From positions 4,030,001-4,094,000 of the forward strand of contig NW_024468913.1 in assembly GCF_011745365.1 (NCBI RefSeq): a stretch of DNA of 64,000 nt, in the 5' to 3' direction. The notes under the pieces are model-generated. The model was given only the letters and a program-made list of their open reading frames with translations. It was not told where the DNA came from and did no database searches. The DNA is from Cryphonectria parasitica EP155. Lineage: Eukaryota; Ascomycota; Sordariomycetes; Diaporthales; Cryphonectriaceae. How positions within the stretch are numbered: the stretch's first letter is position 1; the number at the start of each line of letters is the position of its first letter. Shown here piece by piece: positions 1 to 12,165 of this stretch. A program made the translations under genes and the position numbers.

Positions 1-3000
1 GCGAGAGGATGCATCTCTATTTGAGTGGCGGTCACGTAGCTCGAGATTCCTGGAACACACAGAGACGTTCAGCAGCAGACCAGCTGATTGAGGGTTCCTC
101 TGACCGCGAGACAGGCGTTGACATTTGTTGCAAATCATTGCGCATGAAGTTGCTAGCGGCGCCTCGTCGGCGACCCGTCTGAAAGAACACTAAAAGGATG
201 ATGGCAGTCTCAGTCGAACACTGAGGAATATGAAGAGAGTGAGTCTTAGGCGCGCGTGTGTGTGTGCATGTATTGTAAGTGATCGTGTAGCCGCAACCCG
301 CATTACATGTTGACTTGGATACCTACCGAATAAGTACACTACACACTGCATGCATGGATTGATAGCGTTGAGTTCATCTCAGTGGGAAAGGTCAGGGGCC
401 CCTGAGGCGACAGGGCGACGAGGAACCTCACAGGCACAAGGGTGTGGAGTGGGCAGGGGACTCACCCCCTCCCCCAGCTAGGGAAGCACCACACCTTGTT
501 CTGCGGTCGGCGATCGTAGTATCTGTGTACTATAGTACGTACTTATGATGGGTGTGTGCGGGAAGACATGCTTGGGGGGCCTTGACGGGCTGACAGCTGG
601 GGCCGGCGTGCCTGGCGTGCCGTGCTTCCCTGTCGACGACCCAGACGGTCGGTATCGTGAGCGGGTGCGAGACCCCTGCTGGACAGGCACCGCTGTTCGT
701 GAGACGAGGGCGACGTGGTCGTGAGTGAGTGACAAGAAACTAACATCAAGTTCTGGCCTCGATTGTGCGAGTCGACTGGTATCGCTCTGGCACGACCACC
801 ACGCCTGATAAGACAGGAGAGGGAAGAGGCGCATGAGCTCAAGGTGTGGAGAAGCTGCACCCAGCCACCCTGCTGGATAAAACCGCCGCCAAGGGCTAGT
901 GGTTCAGGCAGAGAGGGTGAGAGAAAGAGAGAGAGGGACAGAGAGCCGGCAAAGTCGTATATCTTCTGGACAACATCGTCGTCATCATTAGGTTTGTTTT
1001 TGGGGGGGGGGGGTTTGGCCTGCAATATATGCAGTAGCAGACTCGCGAGAAGATCAGCCGTCCCTCCCATGCAAGAAGGCAGGCTTCCAGAAGCCTGCGA
1101 CCCAGTAGAGAGGCCACCCGCTGCAACGGTAGAAGCGACAGCGACCCTGTAATCGGTACCTGCAGCTTGTCGTAGTGCATCTCGACAAGGACCCCTCCAG
1201 CCGTGCCGTACCCAAGAGGGCTGCGTGTGTATCAACCCGTAGCTCCGTCGATCCATGTCGTACCATGACGAACAGTTGACTACAGCAACCGTAGGTCATC
1301 CATTCGAGCCGATGAGAGAGAGCTACCACTGTAGTAGGCCTCCAACTTGTTCCTTGTGTCCAGCGCGGACACAGTTTGCTCTCAGGCACCTCGGTGCGAA
1401 AATGTAACGGCCGACTCAAGGGTCAAGAGATGCTGACAGTCCTGCGGTTAAGGTACCTCTGGTGGGGACGCAATCCTACCACGTATACCAGGCCATTCTA
1501 GTAGATTGTACTATGAGTAGTCACATAGTGCTACTCACATAGCACCAGATGGCCATTTTTGATAGTGTAACCTGCGATCCACCTTGCCACCTTAAGAGGA
1601 CGATCAAATGGCAGCCTCACTGACCTTTGGGCCACGAGGCAACGCACAGGTTTGGAAGTCCCGCTTTCCGACGTGCTGATACTGAGGGTTCCAGAGATGC
1701 GTTCCACCAGAGCCACACTTCGGTGGAGCTGTTCGAGACCTCAGCCGTTGGGGCCAGTCTCCAGCGATCTCCCTCTTGGCGTAGTTAATATGGTGCCATA
1801 GTACCATAGCAGCTGCCACGCACACTATCTTATGGGCAGCCGTCCTGCCTGCGGCGTAACTTTGTTTGTATGACAGTCACCCAGTACTGCGTCAGCCCAC
1901 TTTCCTGCTGTTGACCCATATGAATCGTTGTGATGGAGCTAGTGGAGATCAAGATGGGGCAAACAAGACGAAAAAGAAGAAGCAGTAAAGAAAGAGTCAA
2001 GAAATAGATGAAAAATATTTGAAGGAAGCGAAAGACGAGTGGGACCAAAACACTTTCAGGTAGCGTCTTCGAAAAAGATGAAGAAACCCCACCTTTTTTC
2101 ACTCTTTAATTTCAAGTACTATGTAATAGTAGTAATACTGAGGTAAGTGCCATGGGAGATGAGCTACCAAGAGAAGGTGTACTGCTTGGTTCGCAGCTGC
2201 TCCTACTAGACCGAACTGTGGTACTGTTGCTATTCCTTAGCGCATAGTACGCTAATTCTGTGCACTGTGACAGCTCGACAGCGCACTGACCTTGACTGAC
2301 TGAGTGATTGGATGGGGCGGTGAAAACCCTGCTTAGATTTGCCCTTGCCACCCCTGTCTGCGCCACTGTCGTATCCCTGTGACAAGACAAAAAAAAACGC
2401 GCGCACTAGAAGTCGAGTCCGGGGGGGGGGGGGCTTTACCCCTAGTTCCCAGCTCAGCTCACATCCCCCGTCCCCAACGTCACAAATCCTAATCCCGTCC
2501 TGCCCCCGGTTCCTACCAGGCCCTCCCACCTGCATTTGCAGAATTTCATCAACTTGGCATCTAAAATTTCTACCCATCATCACCCCTTCTCCTGTCATTT
2601 GTCGTCAAAACCCAGAAGTCTCTCAACCTCATCCTCTTTTCGACTTCTTCGCCGCTGGCTGCCATCGAAGATCGACAGCAATTACTATCACAAAAGGGCT
2701 CGAGCAGGGTTGCTAACTGTTGTGAGCTTTCGACCGCGTAAGGTTAGTCAGGCACCATTCACCATTCACCGTCCAGCAGTCCCTGTCCTGTGCCCTGGCC
2801 CTGGCCCTGGCCCTGGCCTGCCCTGTCCTGCCCTGTCCTGCCCCAGCACCAGTACCTTGTCCCCTGTCTGTCCCTTCCCGAGGCCCTGGGCCCCGTCGCG
2901 GTCGCGTCTCTGGACTGGCTTCACCACCATCGTGACGGCTTCATCAGTACTGCCACCAAGCGGCGCGGCACGGCACGACAGATCTCAGAAGGAGACTTCT

Positions 3001-5639
3001 ACATGAACTAGACGAAGACAAAAGAAAGGCGGCGCCAACACCACCATTTTGCCCTTCCACACCCTCTCCCCCCCGGGCACCCTTGGACAAGAAGCTCAGC
3101 GGTGCGCCCCTTGGACAACTAAACCACCACCACCATCATCACCAGCGGCAAGCCTGCTAGCAAGCCTGCCAGCCGGGTCCTCGCTCCTTGGTCGCGTCGA
3201 GCTCTGTCTTGGTCGCGACGACCACATCTATACCCCAATCTGCACCGACGCCTTGAGCCCTTTCTTGTTCACGGGGGCTTGGAGCTCCGCTGTTCATTCT
3301 GTTAATCTTTAGCCTGGACTGCACTGACTTTGGCCTGTGTTCAACCGTCTCCAGGACCACTCTAGCACGATCGCAACGGCTCCGGACCACGGTTACCCCT
3401 GTCGCCCAAGTTTTGATCGTGTAATTCCACTGTCGAACGTCGACCTTCCTCGACAGCGACATCCTCCTTCTATCAAGCACAATCCCAATAGTCATCTCGC
3501 ATTTCGACCAAGCAATCCGAGTTGGGCCTCTGCTAAGAGCGACTAGAATACAAATTCCGCCTCTCTGTGCCACCACTGCATTGTCGAGGGGTCGCCGAGA
3601 AAATAAATTGCGGCTGCTGCGTGATAGCCAGCCCTAATCTTTGACCTGTCGTACGTCAGACTTGCGAGGTTGAAAAGAAAAAAGTGAAGAAAGCCAAAAA
3701 TAAAGGCAGAGGAAGACGCAAAGAAAGCCACAATCATTCTGGCGGCGTGTCCCACAGGCCTTGTACACACACGGCCTCGAAAGCCCTCAGCAGGCTGTGC
3801 CTCGACAGCACTGGAGACTACATATCTCCTTGCGCATCTGCTGAGAAGACCAGCTCTTCTCTGCCCGACGAAACTACATCCACTTCCTCGACTTGATCTG
3901 CGACATTTCGCCTGATTCTTCCCTGTCTGAATGATTTGGTGCGTATTACGAGTACGAGTTCTGCTACTTCTCCACCCACGCATTTCAACAAGACCGACGA
4001 GCGTGCCTTTCACCTTCTGCTTGGCATTCACATCTTGACAAACAAGCAAGGTATGACTCTTCTCCCTCCTCTCATCATCTTTTCCTTTTCTATTTGCTGC
4101 TGTTCCGTTCGTGTTCCTGCCTCACCCATCTCCAATGTTCTTTTGTGGTTTTACGCACAGGGACGTGTACTATGTACGAGACGCCCTTCCCCGACCCCTG
4201 TCAAGCATGCCCTGGTCGGGTGTTCATAACCGTTCTCCAGTCACACTCCGCAATACTTGATCCTTTTTTGGTCAGCTCGTGGCCAGGGTGTCGCATGTGA
4301 GCGCCCGCCACTGTGAAAACAGCTCCAGCTTCTCACACAGAGATTATGGTACGGCGCGCACACACCGGTCACCCCAGTCTCCTTACCCCCTCCTTAATAA
4401 CATTGCCCTCCAAGCGGGCGCCGTGGCGGCCCACCTAGCAAGCCACCTGGGAAAAGGTCGTCTTCCCAAAGAGTCTTGTTCCCCTATCATTACGCCGAGC
4501 ACCCGTCCTTGTGAACAAAGTACTATACACGGTACTTTTCTTCCTCCGAAGTGGCCAACCTGAATCCTCCATCAGCCGTCAGGCTGCCACCCAGATTCTA
4601 CAAGAGTGCCCCCGTCCCCACCACTTCAAGTGTCGTTTCCTATTCCCCGTCCAGGGCTGGACAGACGTTCCTTGTCTTTCAACCTTTTACCCCCCCGGAC
4701 TTGCGTCATCCTAAAATCTGTCTGTCCGTCTACCTTAACTGGCACCTGCCCAGCTACCCCATACTGGCACTGCACACATGCCAGTCCTCTTACTAGTATA
4801 AGGGTCTGTTCTGCCCCCCTGCTCCCATGCCCTGCTGGCCCCGGGCATGCGACCCATGTCTTTGCAGTCCCTGCTCCCCCCCTCCCCCCAAGCCGAACAT
4901 TCAGTCTTGCATGCTGCTGTACCGACTACGTCAGGGCCATCATCTTTTTGTTTTGTCTCTAATTTTGATTTTATCTTGACTCAAAACTCCTCGGACTGAA
5001 GCATCATTGCTGACGGCGTTCAATAGAGAACAGTCAATCATCCTGAACGCCTCAGTGTACACAGAGCACATCGCACCGACACACATCTCGAGAAGGTCTT
5101 GACCTGTATTACTCTGCCCCTGCGCGGCTCGTCCCGTGACCTCCTGTCTACGTTGTCCACCTCGCTAGGGTGTCACCCTGTCTGTTGTTGAGGTTCTCCA
5201 GGCTTACCATCACGTGGCCGCCCGGCTGGGTTTTTGACCAGCTATCCCGACTGTTCGGTTCAGCGCGAGACTTCGCTCGCGACCATCCACGCCGTGCTGG
5301 GAATCCCTGCGCACGTCTGCATCATTCATTGAATAGTCTCTACAGGTATGTGCAATGGCAGTGCTTGTTGTCCGAATCCCAATGCACGGCCGGCCGGCCG
5401 CTGCACGCAGTGTTCAAGGACATCCCATGATTCTTCCAAAGGCGTACAGGGTGCGAGTTTTGTGGCCTACCTTGCGCGCTATGCAGGCCGTAGGGCCAAG
5501 CAGCCTTATTTGTCCTGTGGCGTGCCTATACTGAAAACTACCGTGAGCTGACTTGGTATCTGCAGACACTTCTCGAGTAGCCTTTTGAGTCGTAACTATC
5601 TCGGTCTCACGACCTGGAGCGCCATCAACACAAACATCC
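1..5639. other. Gene-poor region, distal leader/promoter
   Basis: No reading frame here looks like a conserved protein. The open frames are short, overlap on opposite strands and are compositionally simple. From about 2300 onward the + strand becomes strongly pyrimidine-rich with many short CT and C runs, as in promoters and long 5' leaders of filamentous fungi. Several sequences resemble splice sites, for example a donor at about 4050 and an acceptor at about 5345. I therefore read the right-hand part as upstream leader of the DUF8032 gene. Short TACTA/TAGTA hairpins occur at 527-538, 1515-1536, 2117-2131 and 4517-4538. Confidence 0.5.
2792..2819. repeat. (CCCTGG)n hexanucleotide repeat
   Basis: About four and a half copies of CCCTGG run directly in tandem, followed by related CCTGTCCTGCC units. 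The tract lies in the non-coding region upstream of the DUF8032 gene. Confidence 0.85.
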
Positions 5640-5809
5640 GTAAGTTGGTGCTTGGAACACGTGGCTTCACTTTCTCCCCCAGTTCCTTGTTCGCGACCTT
5701 TGTGATGTGTTTGATCCTCGGGCTCGTGGGCTCAGAATTCGCCGTATCAGGCGTGGCTGGCTCAAGCTAATGGCTGCGACGGCCGAATTACACATCTGAC
5801 CCAATGCAG
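5640..5809 (+). other. Candidate 5'-leader intron (170 nt)
   Basis: A consensus donor, GTAAGT, begins at 5640. A CTGAC branch-like motif at about 5795 is followed by an acceptor ending CAATGCAG at 5809. Spacing and motifs match the other introns in this window. It would join a non-coding leader exon to the exon that carries the ATG at 5986. This is inference from splice signals only. Confidence 0.45.
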
Positions 5810-5985
5810 CCGGCTTTCGAAACCGGACGGCTTACCCACGATGCGGCCACGACAAAAGATGCGCCGCTTCCGTCTAATCATGATAGCTGGCACCTCTGCG
5901 AGGCTGGTAGCAGTGGCTAACACGGTCTTTCCGAACAGATTGATCGTCCAGCTGTAGCCGTCGATATTGTCGTCTGCCCTTCTCT

Positions 5986-6051
5986 ATGGGATTCGCAATG
6001 GCTCAACACCGGCAGCCTGCCTTCAAGGAGGAGCATTCCCCGGCTGATGCG
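5986..6051 (+). CDS. Candidate first coding exon of the DUF8032 gene
   Basis: An ATG at 5986, with a second in-frame ATG at 5998, opens a 22-codon stretch. It contains AQHRQPAFKEEHSPADA and ends exactly at a good donor, GTAAGC, at 6052, in phase 0. The next strong acceptor in phase 0 that leads into a recognisable protein is at 8903 (CTGAC branch, then CTCTCTATGCAG), just inside the ATG at 8898. Joining them gives a 750-residue protein whose hydrophilic N-terminus runs into the His/Gln-rich segment. The implied intron of about 2.85 kb is very long for an ascomycete, so additional leader exons or a separate short transcript are alternatives. Confidence 0.4.
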
Positions 6052-8903
6052 GTAAGCTGCCTCTTTTCTCATCTTCCCGTGGTGATTTTCTTTTTCTTTT
6101 TCTTCATGATGCCGCCCTTTCTTCCCTCCCCCAACCTTTCTTTGAAGTCACCCCAATGGCCTTGAGTACCCGATAGTTCCGGGTTGCTTGGCTAGTATTT
6201 CTTGATTTACCTTCTCTCAATGTCGCGAGGTGGAAGACACACACACACACAGACACACACATACGTACGTGTAGCTGGGCTCATCTCAGCCTCCACATGC
6301 GTGTCCACACACATCCCAGGACCCCTGCTCCCCCGTGGCATGATGGCTATCGTGCCAGGCTGTCGTGTGGAATCTGGATTGTTTCTAGAAGACGGGGTTG
6401 CGGGTCGACAGGCCTGACCGGGACCGGAATTTGGGCAGCCTGCGTCCTGTGGGTGTGGCAGGGGAGACGCCTGTTTCAGCCGGGGGGCTTGCTGGCTGCA
6501 TCCGACAAGGGCCTGCTAGTGCGACCCCAGGAAAAAAAAAAACCTTGGCCGTGGTCGAGACTTGGGGCCTCCCCTGCTAGCACTGTAGCGTGGGTACCGT
6601 GTACTCTGGAACTGGCACGAGCCTAAGCCGTGAAGTACGGGCAACGAGCGCATGGCACAGAAAGCTTCGACGCGTCATGCACTCGATGTTCCGTGCCTGA
6701 ACTTCCCCCCCTCCCATAATCTTGTTTCTGGATCTTCCGTTTTCCGCACCGTCGTTATTTTATTATTAGGATACGACAGGCACTGCGCACACACATTCGT
6801 ACGTTGCGACCGTTCTGGGGTGGTTGGCTAGAGAGGGCGATGGGAGAGACAAGAAACAGAGACAACCTTGAGAGCTTGCGAGTCCCGTATAGCGTGGCGC
6901 GAGGAGTCAAGCGCCCCCTTCCAGGAGGGTTGCCAGTCCACCGCGCCTCGTACTAGAGCGAGCGCCTCGGCAGATCAAAATGGCGCCTCTGGCGGGACCA
7001 GTCAAGCAACAGGAACAAGAAGGAGAAAAAAGACCCGTTTTTGCCGCGTCGAGTTGACCGCGCTGCATACTACACAGTACGTCCTTACAGGAGGGCAGGG
7101 TTTCTCTCCTCACTGGTCTGGCCCTTCACCGCAGCTGTTCCTGGGATCTTCTCCCGCCACCGCCGTCATGTGACCGAGACCAGTCAAGTGCTGTGTCGTG
7201 TGAGAAACTGTGGGCCTCTTCCCCATCTGAATAATGAGGGCTCGGAGGAAGAAAAGTCGAAGCAGAGCAGAGAAAGGCAGAGTTGCTTGGCCGGGAAGCG
7301 TACCGCCATGGCCCCCGGTTACAGCCTAGGGGGCATGCTCTCACACTTCCGCGGCCCTCCGTCGCAGAGCCGTTGTATTCGAGACAAGGTGGATCAGGGC
7401 ACTGCATGCGACTTATCGCGGGCTGCAGTGCGTCTCGCAGGGGGTATGGGCAGATTGACCAGGACACCCTCGCCACACCGCTGTTCCTTCTTCCCCCCTC
7501 CCTGGCCACACCAATTGATCCTGCCTCAGCCCCGGCCCCCGCTGCAGATTTGGGACTAGCTGCTCTCAATCCTGACCAACCCTTCCCACCCGACTGCACC
7601 ATCCACTCGCTTCGTTGCATTAGCCCCACATGGTGCGCTACCCACCTCAATTTCCCAACCTTCATGCGCTGCTCGTTCCCCACCGCGCGTTCTGGACGAG
7701 AGTCACCCACAGTCCTGGTACTGTGCTACTTTGGTATCTTTGTTGCGTGCGCACCGGTGGGGCCCCGCCTCGCGCGTGTGGTGCTGAGCAAGTCAAAGTC
7801 TCGCCAGGCATTATACCGCCTCGAAACGACCGATGCCTCATAGCCCTTATAGCTGATTTGCTATAGGGGTGATCTTGTTGTCCTTCTTTTGCCCCAAGCC
7901 CAATCCGAATCTCCTCCCAGCTCAAATATCTTGACAAACCCTTGCCCCCCCCCTTCCCTTCAACTTTCCACCCGCTGCTGAGGCTCACCCTCGCAACATT
8001 CCTTCCTGGTCTTTGCACTCCACGCCCTGTCCACCTTGAGAACGATACCCTTGTGTCACCTTCTCGGTCAGTACCTGTCACCCCCGTCTCTGCCTTCCTC
8101 CCTCAATCCACCACACAACTCTCTCTCTCTCTCTTTCTACCAATGGTCCCGTCTTTTCACCTCGCCGACGCCATTGCACCCTGAGTGAATCTCAAGGCCA
8201 CGCAGTTGCTCATTGCCATCACCAGTGTGTATGTATCGTTTGTATCGGTGCGTGTTTTTTTGTGGAATTGTTGTTTTGTGGTCTTGTCATCAACCTGTCG
8301 CCACCTGTACCTCCCTTTGCGCTTCTGTCCTGGCGCCTGCCCTCAATCACACATCATCGTCATTTCGATTTCCTATCTTGGACGAAGGACGTCCTTTGAG
8401 TGGTTGGGCACGGCATCCCCTGTCCTCGCTTGTGCAATCCCACAGGATGCCACGGCACAGGCCACAGGCCACAGGCCACAGGCCACAGGCACACACACGC
8501 CCCCCGTCTCAATCCCGCACGCACACCAGCATGGGGCCTAGGTCGCCTCGCTGTTGATCCATCATCCCCGTCGCCATAGACGCCTTAATAAGCTTTCTTG
8601 GAGCTTTCGCGTCGACTGGGCCCCCTGTGCACTTAGTCGTCTTCGGGGAAAAGAAAAAGACAAACAAAAGAAAGGAAAATTATGTGCTTCATCTTTTTCC
8701 TGCAGCCTCGAACTCTTTGAGATTTTTTGTTTTGATACTTTGCCTCTCTCTACCCCCTTGCCCTGTCTACTTGCAGTCTTCCAACAATATTCTCCTGGAA
8801 CCAAGAAGAACATCTCCCTTCTCCTACCTCAAGGCTACATATTATCCGCAGGCTGCCCACGTCTTGCCGGCGCTGAGCTGACCGTTGTCCACTCTCTATG
8901 CAG
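6052..8903 (+). other. Candidate long intron or leader of the DUF8032 gene
   Basis: There is no supportable coding sequence here. Overlapping open frames at 7126-7710 (-) and 7283-7843 (+) cover the same bases in opposite senses and look like chance. The stretch includes a CA-rich patch at about 6239-6262, a (CACAGGC)n tract near 8456-8490, and dense pyrimidine tracts after 7460. If the ATG at 8898 is the true start, this is 5' leader. If the exon at 5986-6051 is used, it is one intron or several. Confidence 0.4.
8456..8490. repeat. (CACAGGC)n tandem repeat
   Basis: Roughly five direct copies of the 7-nt unit CACAGGC lie in non-coding DNA just upstream of the DUF8032 gene. Confidence 0.8.
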
Positions 8904-11900
8904 CAGCATCATCCCCACCACCAGCAAGCTCCACCCTCGCATCTTCAACAACACCGACCTTCAAGCATCGTCCAGCAGCACCAGGCGGCGCCACCACCAC
9001 AAGGCTATCAACCTAGCAGTTATCCGCCGCCCCCAAACTCGGGCAATAACGCGCCAACCACGCCCCAAGACGCTCTGCCCTACTACCAGCCCAACTCGTA
9101 CAGTGCTGCCAACGCGCCGAGCGGATACACATCCGCCCCAGGTAAGTCGCGTCTCCACCTCGTGGACAGGCAGCCAGACAAGACAGACCGAGACCTATCG
9201 TCTGTCGAGGAGGCGCGGGGAACCTTGCCAGCTGATCAATCTCTTGTGGTTCCAGACCAGACCGACATGATGGCCCAAACCGTGCCGCGACAGTCCTACC
9301 TGCAGTCTTATCACACATCCAACTCGCCCGCGTCTGTCGCCTCACCATCTGGCCATGACCAGAGGACAATGTACGGCCAGCACCAGCAGCAGCCGCTGCA
9401 GCAGCAGATGCACCAGTCTTACTACCCGCAACCTCCCCAGCAGCAGCACTATGGCTCCATGCCTCAGGGATCCATGGGCCAGCAGGCCGCCGCCTCGCCC
9501 TACGCGCAGCACACGCCTCAGCCCCAGCCCAGCATGATGATGTCGCACCAACCCCACCAGCAGCAGCAAATTCCCCAGCACCCAAGCCAACATGCCCAGG
9601 CCGCCATGGCCGCCAGCCCTCGTCACCCGCAGAAGATCGATACGCACCAGCAGGTGCCTCAGCTTCAGAGGCCGTCGGCTTCGGGCCCCATTGGAGGTCC
9701 CTCCCCGGGCGCCCAGAACGGCGGTCAGCTCTCGACACCTACGGGCTCAGCATCTGGTGTGAATCCCAACGCGGCGCCCGGCCCGATCCCTGCCACGACC
9801 CCTCTTGTCGTTAGGCAAGACGGCAATGGCGTGCAGTGGATTGCGTTCGAATACTCGCGGGATCGGGTCAAGATGGAGTACACCATCCGGTGCGACGTGG
9901 AGTCTGTTGATACCGATCAGCTCAAGACCGAGTTCAAGACAGAGAACTGCGTGTATCCTCGCGCCTGCTGTCCCAAAGATCAATATCGCGGCAATCGGCT
10001 GCAGTACGAGACGGAGTGCAATACTGTGGGATGGGCTCTGGCACAGCTGAATCCTCCTCTGCGCGGCAAGCGCGGTCTGATCCAGCGAGCAGTCGACAGC
10101 TGGCGGAACAGCAACCAGGACCCACGGCTGCGCAGCAGAAGGGTTCGGCGTATGGCTAAGATGACTCACCGCAAGAGCCAGCCTGCCACTCCTGCCCACA
10201 TGGGCGGTCCAGGCGGCCCTCAGGGCATGCCCACAGGTCCCATGGGCGCCGCGCCTATGGGTAAGCCCGGCATGAACATGGGCGGTCACATGGGCCACGG
10301 CAATCCTGATGGCCACCACGGCGAAGAAGTCGGTATGTACCAGATGTGATGTGTCTGTGTGTGCGCGCGCGCGCTCTACGATTGTTGTGATACCTTTTCT
10401 TCCCTTTTTTTCTTTTTCTTTCTCTCTCTGCAGACAATACCGTTAAATGTGTGGTCGCGCTTGGTCTTGTCTCTGTTCTTATGTGTGTGTTTGTGTGTGC
10501 GGTGTGTATGTGTGGATATCGCACTTGGGAATCTTGGGAGCTTGTCTTTTTTTCCTCTTCTTGTTTTTCCTTTCCTCGTCTTTTCTTCTTTTTTCCCTTT
10601 GTTCTATACGGCGCCGCCGACTCATATACATACAAGGCTTCAGAAGCTTGTCTGGCGACAGAGTGCTCGGCATATCATTGAAAAAAGAGGGAACACCTGT
10701 ACATTACACTAGTTGGCTGCTGCGTTGGGTGTTTAGTTTTGTTCTGCTGATCTTTCTGGCGAGAGAGAAAGAAGAGAGGAGGCACGGCGTCGCATCGCGC
10801 TGCATTCACCTGCAGTTGCGTGCGCTGGTTCGCCCGTTGCCCATCTCAGCAGCAGTTTGCAACAACAACAAGACACACACACTTCAGCTCATTTTTGTGG
10901 TCCAGAGGCTACAGTCAAGTCTCAACAAAAAGGGCCCTGTTTATATCGCGAACTATCATTTTTTTTGCATGCTTCTCCTCAGACCCTTACCCTCCCTACC
11001 TTCCCTGCGCAAGTTGCTGCACCACCCATGCTCTCGCTTACCTGTCTCTGGATGCTATTTCCGTCCTCCCACCCACACCCTTTCCTCAAAGCAGCAAGCG
11101 TGTCCGCAGATCCTAGGATCCTCAAACACTCACTGTGGATGTATACTGATGACCTCCTCGCCCCTATAGGTGACGGTGACTATATGGATGAGCAACATCA
11201 CCACCATCACCAGGCACCTGCTGGCCAGGCCGGTGGCGGCCCCGAGGATACCCGCCACGCTCAGGTCTTCAACAGCGGCTACGGCAGCTACGGCAGCAAC
11301 GCCCCGGCCAGCAGCTCGTCCATGCCGTCGCTGCAGGACACGCTTAGCAATGGTCACCAGGCCGTCGCCGCCACCCGCCGTGGAGGATCACGACAGCCCA
11401 ACGGCGACGAGCCCGAAGACCTCTTCCCAGATATCCCCGAGGCCAAGAAGCGAAAATTCATCCTCGTCGAGGACAGTGACCGACAGAGCCGCCTCAGGGT
11501 CCGCGTCACCCTCGATGGGGTAGACACCCGCGAGATTCCTGACTCCTTCCGCAAGAGCTCGTCCGTCTACCCTCGGAGCTACTTCCCTCGGGAGATGCAG
11601 AGCCCCCCGCCCAGCGCTACAGGCTCGAGGTTCTTCGAGGGAGATCTCAGTGATGTGGAGGATGATGGCAGCGCCGAGACAGATGGCCGACGTGCTGGCA
11701 GGGGCGTCAGCGGCAGAGGAAAGACCATGGTCAAGGTGCCCTGCAGTGATGGTTCCGACATTGAGCTGGCCATCCCCAAGATGCGTAAAGCCATTCGGGG
11801 CAAGGAAGTCCGCCTCAATGACCTGGGATACCGCATGGCATGGCTGCAGAGCCGCGTCTTTGCCGGCCGCCCCGTTTTCCTCCAGCGCGCCCTGGACTGC

Positions 11901-12041
11901 TACCGCAACAAGACCAAGCAGGCCATCGAGTCCATCATGCAAGATGTCAAGACTGCCGCTCCACACTACGAGACACGTGTTGGCAAGCGCAGGTGGACAG
12001 AGAAGAGTCGCCGCGCCGACAAGAAGGACGATGAGTCCTAG
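8898..12041 (+). CDS. Two-copy DUF8032-like protein, Gln/His/Pro-rich
   Basis: Three exons (8898-9141, 9256-10332, 11170-12041) give 730 residues. Residues 1-260 are low-complexity, rich in Gln, Pro and His. Residues about 266-400 form a conserved globular block (WIAFEYSRDRVKMEYTIRC, then CVYPRACCPKDQYRGNR, then RGLIQRAVDSWRN). Residues about 530-690 repeat the same plan more divergently (RLRVRVTLDGVD, VYPRSYFP, LGYRMAWLQSRVFAG, FLQRALDCYRN), with an insertion of about 65 residues. I recall this domain as fungal DUF8032, of unknown function. The 837-nt second intron is in phase (G|GT giving Gly) with a CTGAT-type branch before its TAG. The low-complexity N-terminus plus basic linkers suggests a nuclear regulator, which is inference. 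The ATG at 8898 sits inside a strong acceptor, so the true N-terminus may be the exon at 5986-6051. Confidence 0.85.
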
Positions 12042-12140
12042 AAAAGGACTTCCAGCAGATGGGTGACCTACAGATCGTCATATTGGCCTTTTGTCATCAT
12101 TCAGACTGTTTTCCTTTTCCCCCTCCACCACCTTTCACTT

Positions 12141-12165
12141 GTGTGTGTGTGTGTGTGTGTGTGTG
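12141..12165. repeat. (GT)n microsatellite
   Basis: About 12 uninterrupted GT dinucleotides lie in the 3' flank of the DUF8032 gene. Confidence 0.95.

Noticed and set aside
543..1256. 237-codon minus-strand open frame
   Set aside because: Mixed low-complexity composition, a G-run translated as Pro, overlapping open frames on the other strand, and no recognisable motif.
5810..5826. Near-palindrome CCGGCTTTCGAAACCGG considered as tRNA T-arm
   Set aside because: No acceptor stem, D-arm or anticodon arm can be drawn around it; no tRNA was found in the window.
7126..7843. Overlapping open frames on both strands (194 and 186 codons)
   Set aside because: They overlap each other, lack family signatures and sit in what looks like leader or intron of the DUF8032 gene.
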